Made by a program: the position numbers and the translations under genes. The notes below the pieces were generated by a model. The model searched no databases. It was not told the DNA's origin and worked only from the letters and a program-made list of their open reading frames with translations. 64,000 nt of DNA from a virus: positions 62,001 to 126,000 of the IMG/VR virus record IMGVR_UViG_3300025168_000034; one strand, written 5' to 3'. Shown here piece by piece: positions 59,401 through 64,000 of this stretch (position 1 is the first letter of the stretch; each line of letters opens with the position of its first letter).

Positions 59401-59611
59401 TGCTGATAAGCTCTGGACTCATCTCTGTTTTAGCATGCACAATATCACCTCCAACTGTTACGATGGTGTTAGGAGAACACTTGTCTAATTCCTCAAACAT
59501 TCTGTCAAACACCTGCTTAAACTCTTTGTGCCGTTTCCAGTTCCTAATGTGTACATCAGCGATGTGAAAGATGTAATCAACATTGTTGGGTAGTGTAATT
59601 CCTTGGCTCAT
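56420..59611 (-). CDS. 47-46: fused gp47-gp46 recombination nuclease (Mre11-Rad50/SbcDC)
   Basis: One 1063-aa frame holds both partners. Residues 14-380 are the Mre11/gp47 phosphoesterase: IFHIADVHIRN (14-24), VGGDIVHAK (53-61), ITGNHDANL (88-96), ALYHGTV and PLGDIHKRQ (199-207). From about 390 it continues as Rad50/gp46: FSNMFSYGEDNTIDF, Walker A FAPNHAGKSAILDAL (414-428), a coiled coil with the zinc hook CKHC (739-742), signature LSSGMEKFL (973-981), Walker B DFIAIDEGLG (1000-1009) and SLVISHID. T4 has two separate genes. It resects DNA ends for recombination-dependent replication with UvsX. Confidence 0.93.
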   Translation of the reverse strand: MSQGITLPNNVDYIFHIADVHIRNWKRHKEFKQVFDRMFEELDKCSPNTIVTVGGDIVHAKTEMSPELISMVSYLFKRLADRRPTFVITGNHDANLNNPHRLDALTPIVQGLKHRNLWYLRDSGLYDIYTPDQKIGLSVFSLLGETDKYITYDKIDNPDQYDLLMALYHGTVANSKVDSGMNIEHGLSWDTFAGFDVAPLGDIHKRQTLSTANPLMFYPGSTVQQNFGEAYEGHGYGIIDVRDRKDIKCEFHDLPNEYGYYTLEITDGVLPDNLPITKHTRLRIKTMKTDAAQMKRVLATIRKKYKNRDAIVIKLDKGGRNGDEHLGTQLDQGDVRNIQYQNQLLTEYLTDEGVDEDSIAKVLEINKKLNGELQQPEVARSVIWKPKKFEFSNMFSYGEDNTIDFSTKMGTCGIFAPNHAGKSAILDALCFCLFDHSFRASKADQVLNRKKESFECTFNFELEGLDYFIHKKAFKYRSGALKGRLRVEIDFWYINEDGNKVSLNGEMRRDTGKIIQSYVGTFDDFILTALSLQQNNSNFIDKTQSERKDLLANFLDVTIFDQLHDLANRSNRNASIILEEYQKQDFETKLGDAEKSLDEYTIKHDDAIAVHKKEKAILDDQIDKMLVLSEQLEPCEEDSIDISDVSESLEEYEQELTSLQEDKKVSTKKWEESKKRLTGLEYDKERALNSFDQDLYTTHKAKVLEKIELDTELGELKITIKNKLSKLEKLNKHEYDPNCKHCVSNVFVQDAMKTKLELEEDKTTVADFLQKRMRIVDFIENNKEIQAQADYIRDIATDYNSARADKGDAESEYERLNKDIAACEVNIAETESQIKQYNKAVKVIERNNKTNDKLSKLNIEKNKQTIVVQKTNKSVRDFYGKKCVAEETIEESTKTIQHMTQLVEDQAIYDIYCKAMYKDGIPFQLISKAVPFIEQHANTILNQIIDFEIALETDGKNINGFICYEDEKWPLELSSGMEKFLSSIALRIALIKITNLPKPDFIAIDEGLGVLDSTNLNSMHTLFTNMKDTFRFSLVISHIDVVRDMVDNIITIDRKNELSYINC

Positions 59612-60531
59612 ATGTTCATTTTATATTTTATCAAATCAAAAAAGCTAAGCTGTTGAGCTTGCTCTAACATGCTTAGCATGCCTTTGTGTCCAGTTTCATT
59701 TGGATCTTTATCTTTCAAGTCTGTGTAGTACACCTCTATGCCATTGTTGATGAAGTACTCTATCTCTTCCAGACTATCCTTATATGCGTCTGGATCCAAG
59801 GCTAGGTAAAGCTTAGGAGGTCGCTCACTTAAAATACGTGATCTTAGTGTTGGAAGTATCTTTTTACCAAACAATGGAATCACGTTACGCTTTGTTGATA
59901 TTGCATCGAATGCACCCTCCACTATTACAATAGGCTCTTTCCAGTTTATATGGCTACCAAATCCAATAACATCCTTTGATACTGGAGGATTCTTGTGTTT
60001 ATGGTCTGTATCATAGAAGCTTCTACCAGCATAGTAGTTTAGGAATCCATCTTCATCAAAGCTAGGCACTACTAACATGCCTCCATAAGGGCCATCTTCA
60101 CAATATCCTATCTCATACTTGACTATATCAATAGGAGAAAGCCCTCTCTTATGTACTGCATAATGTATAGCGTTTCTATAGTGTGGAGTGTTCCTTTGGT
60201 TGTGTAGTGGTTTGTATTGCTCTGGCAAAGAGTATAGTTTGTTGGATTTCTTCTTTTGTGTTGTAACCTTTACATCACCATAGACTTCTCGTATTTTAGG
60301 GAAAACATACTCAGGAGCTTTGCTTTTCTTTAGAAGTGAGTTCACAGTCTGACCACGCGCATTGCATACCCAACAATGCCATTTTTGCGTCAAGACATTA
60401 ACTTGCAGCTTCTTTTTGTGATGATTACAGAATGGACAGTGAAAGCTCTTTTCTCCATTTTTATGTGGCGTAGATCTTCCTAAATGTCCATGTAGTACCT
60501 TCATCACAACCTCAGTTTGTGATACATTCAT
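59608..60531 (-). CDS. 61: DNA primase (gp61/DnaG type)
   Basis: The 307-aa protein has a zinc ribbon KSFHCPFCNHHKKKLQVNVL, TQKWHCWVCNARG (C-x-x-C...C-x-x-C) at residues 29-65. A TOPRIM core follows: IVIVEGAFDAISTKRNVIPL, FGKKILPTLRSRI and PKLYLALDPDAYKDSLEEIE, with the acid pairs for metal. It makes RNA primers in partnership with the gp41 helicase. The early-type promoter ends 4 nt from its ATG. The 4-nt overlap with the gp47-46 gene couples the two. Confidence 0.9.
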   Translation of the reverse strand: MNVSQTEVVMKVLHGHLGRSTPHKNGEKSFHCPFCNHHKKKLQVNVLTQKWHCWVCNARGQTVNSLLKKSKAPEYVFPKIREVYGDVKVTTQKKKSNKLYSLPEQYKPLHNQRNTPHYRNAIHYAVHKRGLSPIDIVKYEIGYCEDGPYGGMLVVPSFDEDGFLNYYAGRSFYDTDHKHKNPPVSKDVIGFGSHINWKEPIVIVEGAFDAISTKRNVIPLFGKKILPTLRSRILSERPPKLYLALDPDAYKDSLEEIEYFINNGIEVYYTDLKDKDPNETGHKGMLSMLEQAQQLSFFDLIKYKMNI

Positions 60532-60535
60532 AGAC

Positions 60536-60566
60536 TAAATATACGGAAAACTATTCGTTTAACCAA
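60536..60566 (-). promoter_or_regulatory. early-type promoter, TTG-N20-TATATTTA
   Basis: On the minus strand TTG (complement of 60564-60566) is followed by 20 nt, ending CCG, and TATATTTA. The primase ATG follows 4 nt later. The TTG lies within the end of the endonuclease gene. Confidence 0.7.
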
Positions 60567-60958
60567 CTATTTGGTATCTCTTTGTTACTGTAAATAAAGT
60601 TGTTTTTTACACACCAATCTGCGTATGTGGTTTTTGACCCTTTTCTAATCTTGTTGTTTGCATTTTGAAACACAAACCTTATATCTAACTCAGGATGCTG
60701 ACTTTTTATTAAGACATGCTTCTGCCTATCTGCTAATACAAATCTACCCTTTGTCTCAATAAAAATTCCATTTGGAAGTTTGAAGTCGGGAGTGTATGTG
60801 TGGTTGGTAGCTGGTTTTGAGTATGATATTTTGTGTTGTTCATACTCACCACTGACACCACGACTCTTGAGTGATTTATCTATATCCTCCTCTAAGCCAC
60901 TCCTAAACCCATGCTTCTTAGCTATTGCTCTTTTGCTTGATTTTTTTCTTCTGGCCAT
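60551..60958 (-). CDS. T7-type endonuclease I (Holliday junction resolvase)
   Basis: The 135-aa protein follows T7 gp3 closely: FRSGLEEDIDKSLKSRGV, ATNHTYTPDFKLPNGIFIET, KGRF, QHPELDIRFVFQNANNKIRK, GSKTTYADWC. Catalytic residues of T7 (Glu20, Asp55, Glu65, Lys67) correspond to Glu23, Asp58, Glu68 and Lys70 with the same spacing. The N-terminus adds a basic arm (MARRKKSSKRAIAKKHG). It resolves branched replication intermediates before packaging, a job done by gp49 endonuclease VII in T4. It overlaps the SpeD-like gene by 37 nt. Confidence 0.93.
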   Translation of the reverse strand: MARRKKSSKRAIAKKHGFRSGLEEDIDKSLKSRGVSGEYEQHKISYSKPATNHTYTPDFKLPNGIFIETKGRFVLADRQKHVLIKSQHPELDIRFVFQNANNKIRKGSKTTYADWCVKNNFIYSNKEIPNSWLNE

Positions 60959-61317
60959 AACTGTTTTATTTTGTAGTTTCGATCGAATAACTTAGCTGAT
61001 GTTTCTTTCATTCCGTACAGACTGATTACCAAATCTATACTATCCTTCTCGAAGGTCTTGCATGAATAAATATCTAGTTGATAGTCCAAACTATCGTCCC
61101 ACGTATGTATAGCAATGTGTGATGTTGTAATGATACCAACTCCAGATACTCCTGGATATTCGTTGGGTTCGTATCCTACAACTGGATTCATAGGCATTCC
61201 TTCTACATAACGCATATCAAGAGCTATTACCAATTTATCAATCAAATCCTTCACTTGATCTGTTGTAAGCTTTTCGCTAAGCGTTCCCTTGGATATGAGG
61301 TGTTTGTGGTCTAACAT
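60922..61317 (-). CDS. speD: pyruvoyl-dependent decarboxylase of the SpeD family
   Basis: The 131-aa protein contains YPGVSGVGIITTSHIAIHTW, DDSLDYQLDIYSCKTFEKDS. The pyruvoyl-forming Ser66, the catalytic His71 and Cys86 have the spacing (+5, +20) of AdoMet decarboxylase from Thermotoga. The residue before the Ser is Thr instead of the usual Glu, which could change self-processing. SpeD makes decarboxylated AdoMet for spermidine; some homologues are instead arginine or ornithine decarboxylases. Cyanophages also carry speD. Substrate here is open. It lies between a hypothetical gene and endonuclease I. Confidence 0.85.
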   Translation of the reverse strand: MLDHKHLISKGTLSEKLTTDQVKDLIDKLVIALDMRYVEGMPMNPVVGYEPNEYPGVSGVGIITTSHIAIHTWDDSLDYQLDIYSCKTFEKDSIDLVISLYGMKETSAKLFDRNYKIKQLWPEEKNQAKEQ

Positions 61318-61318
61318 G

Positions 61319-61981
61319 TTAGTAAACTTTTAAAAATGATAGCATTTTAGGTTCGTGCAAATATTCTAAGTGATCAATTCCAAAGTACTTTGCTTTAGTC
61401 TTGGACTGCTCATACTCGTCAAAACTGTCTTCCGCAATGAGTGGTTTGAGATCTGCATATACCTGCTCCCAATCTTGGTTAAGAATTAGATCTTCTAAAA
61501 AGACAACATGTTGCTTGTATAACTCAAAATCGTGAAAGTCGTGTTCGATGTGCATTAATTCAAAAACCTTGCCATCTTCTATCCAATCGATACAAAAGTC
61601 AGCCATATACTTAGGTTTAATGTTAACTAACTTTTGGAGACGTTTGTTGTGTTTTGCAAACTCTTTAAGTTGTTCTAAAGCTTCGCCAGCGTATCCGTAT
61701 CTGGTGTTTAGGTGGCAGTGGTCTAAGAAGATGTGTGCGTGTGGCACGTCTTGAGACATCCAGTCTTGAAAACATGCTGAGGCGTCTGTTGGACGTCCAG
61801 GTACGAGTATGTGTCCAGGAATGTTTGACTGTTTGTGATACTCTCCCTCTACGTAAGTTAGCTCATAGCCAATACGATCGAAAAAGTCTGGAATAATCAT
61901 TTTATCAAAGACGGTTTCATCTTCTAAAGGTTTTGTAATATATGGATAATCGACTAGTTTGTAATTAAGTTTATTTATCAT
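61319..61981 (-). CDS. hypothetical protein, 220 aa
   Basis: No family is recognised. Possible metal-binding His/Asp clusters stand out: QDVPHAHIFLDHCHLNTRYG, MHIEHDFHDFELYKQHVVFL. The N-terminal part has DKMIIPDFFDRIGYELTYVE. It looks like a compact alpha-beta enzyme fold with acidic pI. It is 1 nt upstream of the SpeD-like gene and overlaps the fibre gene by 11 nt. A role beside SpeD in small-molecule metabolism is possible but unproven. Confidence 0.62.
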   Translation of the reverse strand: MINKLNYKLVDYPYITKPLEDETVFDKMIIPDFFDRIGYELTYVEGEYHKQSNIPGHILVPGRPTDASACFQDWMSQDVPHAHIFLDHCHLNTRYGYAGEALEQLKEFAKHNKRLQKLVNIKPKYMADFCIDWIEDGKVFELMHIEHDFHDFELYKQHVVFLEDLILNQDWEQVYADLKPLIAEDSFDEYEQSKTKAKYFGIDHLEYLHEPKMLSFLKVY

Positions 61982-64000
61982 ATCTGACTATAAAGGTTGT
62001 ATCTACGTTACTTGGTAATTTTAATGGGAATCCTAGTTTTGCAACTGCTAACATTTCTCCATACTCATTATATAATCCAATTGCTGTTACGTATGGTTTG
62101 AAGTCTGATCCAGTTGTGAATGGTCTAAACTCGTATTGGTTTGATGCAGGATTGTATTCTTGTACTGTTGGATTATTACTTCGATTAAACTCTCCTGCCC
62201 CAACTGTGCATGCTATTTCTTTTTCATAAATTGTATGAGTTCCTCTTGCTACGACTTCTTTTATGTCCATGTATCTTGATATAATTGATCCAAGTACCAT
62301 TTGTCCGTGATTATAAAACACATTGCCTACAATTGTTGTAGCTCGTCCTAGTGTATGGTAAGATAAAAATCTATCGTTACTACTCATTAATCCAGCATAC
62401 ATTTTAATATTGTCAATTAACCCATCAAATCCTTGGTCCGCTGACACACTGTTACCTATGTGTATATCAGACTTATTAGAGCATGCAGCTCCATCTATAA
62501 CATCAGGTGAGGTTGTTTGTAGTACGTTATCAATATACATCATCAACGTAGAAGAGCTTAGTTGGCATGTTACGTGATGCAGTTGATTCAATGTTAAGCT
62601 ACCAGAAACTTGGGCTTGTTCAAATAAATTATCGCGCTTAAAACGTAACATCGTACTTCCAGAATCCATAGTAATAGCATATGGTGTTCGATTGTCGCTT
62701 TTGTATGTGAAGACATTACCATTTATATCTACTCCATGATTTTCAGAGGTGCCTTGTTTGTTTAAGATAGCAGACCCTGAAGGATGTATTGAGTGAGCGG
62801 TAGGTCTTATCATGAAAGTGATTGTAAAATCGTTATTCTCAAAATTGTAAGACTGTCTATAGTTTTGTACAGTTGAAGGTTGTATGTGTATGCTTGATGA
62901 TAAGCTGCTACTAAACGTAGGAACAACTCCTAGTAAGTCAATAGGTTGAGGTATTGGTATAGTGGCTCCAGCAATATCTGTGAATTTTATATTTTTGTAA
63001 TGAGTTTCCATTACCCAATTACCGCGATTAAAGCTGCTAGTTAAGTTAATTGCACCTTTACCGTTGTATTTGTACAAATCTCGAGTAGGCCACTCTCCTA
63101 CACTATTAATCGATAACGACTCGCTCACCCTTGTAGATGGAGATATTGGTGAAATTAATCCTCCAGACACAAAAAGATTACCACTTAGGTCGTCTTTTAT
63201 TTCTATGGATTCATTATTACTACCACTTATATTGTAATTTGCTTTAATTGACAAAGAGGATTGCTGAATACCCTCTCCAAACTTTGTTTGTGCAAGATTA
63301 ACAATATATGCTTGATCTTCTAAATCTCTAATTTGAGTGTTTATATTCCCATTACCAAATGCTGCTTTTGTGTTGCTATAAAAATCTTCATAAAATAAAT
63401 GGTTTACAGATTTGTGTACAACACGTTGAAATTTTTTATTAACTGTAACGGGTTCGTAGTATTGGAAGTGTGGATTGCCTTGGTCGAATAGTGTGTTAAG
63501 GGGGTTGTAGCTTGGATGTGATGGTGTTGGATTGTAATCTGCTTTATACACAGAAAAGGTTGGTTCTGAGTTTACATCAAATTGAATAAACCTTTCGCTA
63601 TATGATGAGCTAAATCCTATAAAAATATCTGAACTTGATGCATTAGTTTTTAATGTGGTTCCAATTTGCAAATCTCCTTTTGTAGCTCCAAAATGATCTG
63701 GGTCAGATATTGCATATGTGTCGGGGTTAATTGTGAAAAACACAGACTCTTTCAAGCTGTTAGTAGATCCAGCAAATATTCCTATTGTTGCTGGTGTTTG
63801 ATTGGTTTGGATTGTGGCTTTGACTTTGGGCTTTAATGCTACCCACTGTCTTGCATCAATTACTTTATCAAATGACGCTACATTGTACGGTGTATCTACA
63901 GCATATAAATCAATACCAACTTGTCCATCATTATATACAACATGCACTTTACTCTCTTGTAAAGTTGACGATCCAGAAATAAAGTTAGTTTTATCTATTA
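61971..64000 (-). CDS. fibre/adhesin protein with LamG-like domain (5' end beyond window)
   Basis: The frame stays open from 64000, so the N-terminus is missing; an internal GTG at 63947 is not needed as a start. The C-terminal third has a LamG/concanavalin-like jelly roll: NFENNDFTITFMIRPTAHSI, TLNQLHHVTCQLSSSTLMMY, IDNVLQTTSPDVIDG, GFDGLIDNIKMYAGLMSSND. These domains bind carbohydrate. The upstream part is Ser/Asn-rich and beta-stranded. It ends FPLKLPSNVDTTFIVRYDK. A large tail fibre or receptor-binding protein is likely. Confidence 0.72.
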   Translation of the reverse strand, partial: IDKTNFISGSSTLQESKVHVVYNDGQVGIDLYAVDTPYNVASFDKVIDARQWVALKPKVKATIQTNQTPATIGIFAGSTNSLKESVFFTINPDTYAISDPDHFGATKGDLQIGTTLKTNASSSDIFIGFSSSYSERFIQFDVNSEPTFSVYKADYNPTPSHPSYNPLNTLFDQGNPHFQYYEPVTVNKKFQRVVHKSVNHLFYEDFYSNTKAAFGNGNINTQIRDLEDQAYIVNLAQTKFGEGIQQSSLSIKANYNISGSNNESIEIKDDLSGNLFVSGGLISPISPSTRVSESLSINSVGEWPTRDLYKYNGKGAINLTSSFNRGNWVMETHYKNIKFTDIAGATIPIPQPIDLLGVVPTFSSSLSSSIHIQPSTVQNYRQSYNFENNDFTITFMIRPTAHSIHPSGSAILNKQGTSENHGVDINGNVFTYKSDNRTPYAITMDSGSTMLRFKRDNLFEQAQVSGSLTLNQLHHVTCQLSSSTLMMYIDNVLQTTSPDVIDGAACSNKSDIHIGNSVSADQGFDGLIDNIKMYAGLMSSNDRFLSYHTLGRATTIVGNVFYNHGQMVLGSIISRYMDIKEVVARGTHTIYEKEIACTVGAGEFNRSNNPTVQEYNPASNQYEFRPFTTGSDFKPYVTAIGLYNEYGEMLAVAKLGFPLKLPSNVDTTFIVRYDK

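Overview
The window is a 64-kb piece of the genome of a large T4-like myovirus. All genes I accept lie on the minus strand, packed with short gaps or stop/start overlaps, so transcription runs from high to low coordinates. Direct evidence is a near-complete T4-type virion set: large terminase (43695-45257), portal (41829-43670), prohead protease (39586-40200), scaffold (36832-37881), major capsid protein (35172-36803), neck and tail-completion proteins (29929-32817), sheath (24362-26836), tube (23837-24325), gp26-like baseplate protein (22844-23728), tape measure (19321-22230) and a LysM gp53-like protein (16883-17197). It also carries T4-type replication proteins. The host is probably a Bacteroidota (flavobacterium-like) bacterium. 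The DNA is AT-rich, starts lack Shine-Dalgarno sequences, and the early promoters fit TTG-N20-TAnnTTTA, close to the Bacteroidota TTG/TAnnTTTG type. This host call is inference.

Layout, low to high coordinates. 1-1,000: early operon ending in a truncated queD-like gene. 1,017-5,300: accessory genes, including two related cassettes in tandem and a peptidoglycan-binding protein. 5,300-14,100: nucleotide and DNA metabolism, namely a B12-dependent ribonucleotide reductase, helicase, 5'-3' exonuclease, UvsX, ssDNA-binding protein and a short family-A DNA polymerase. 14,100-24,400: baseplate, tape measure and tube. 24,400-32,900: sheath, fibres and neck. 32,900-35,150: phoH and an island of small genes bracketed by terminators and driven by three repeated palindromic promoters. 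35,170-43,700: head morphogenesis. 43,700-46,000: terminase and a spanin-like lysis pair. 46,000-52,300: probable internal or ejected proteins, including a nucleotidyltransferase/LETM1-like/ligase fusion. 52,300-56,400: fibre or baseplate proteins. 56,400-61,300: a fused gp47-gp46 nuclease, primase, T7-type endonuclease I and a SpeD homologue. 61,300-64,000: a hypothetical and a LamG fibre protein running off the edge.

Two promoter classes separate the programme. Replication genes and the small-gene island carry TTG-N20-TAnnTTTA. Virion genes carry CTATTTATA, the reverse complement of the T4 late box. In several genes of both classes the box ends only 3-6 nt from the ATG, which suggests leaderless mRNAs. 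Many head-region proteins have short N-terminal leaders with L/I-x-E sites, matching T4 prohead-protease cleavage and capsid targeting. That points to a large cargo of proteins packaged with the DNA.

No tRNA, CRISPR array, insertion sequence or plus-strand gene was found, and no gap exceeds 300 bases. The clamp, clamp loader, gp25/gp6-type wedge proteins and small terminase were not recognised here and may lie outside the window.
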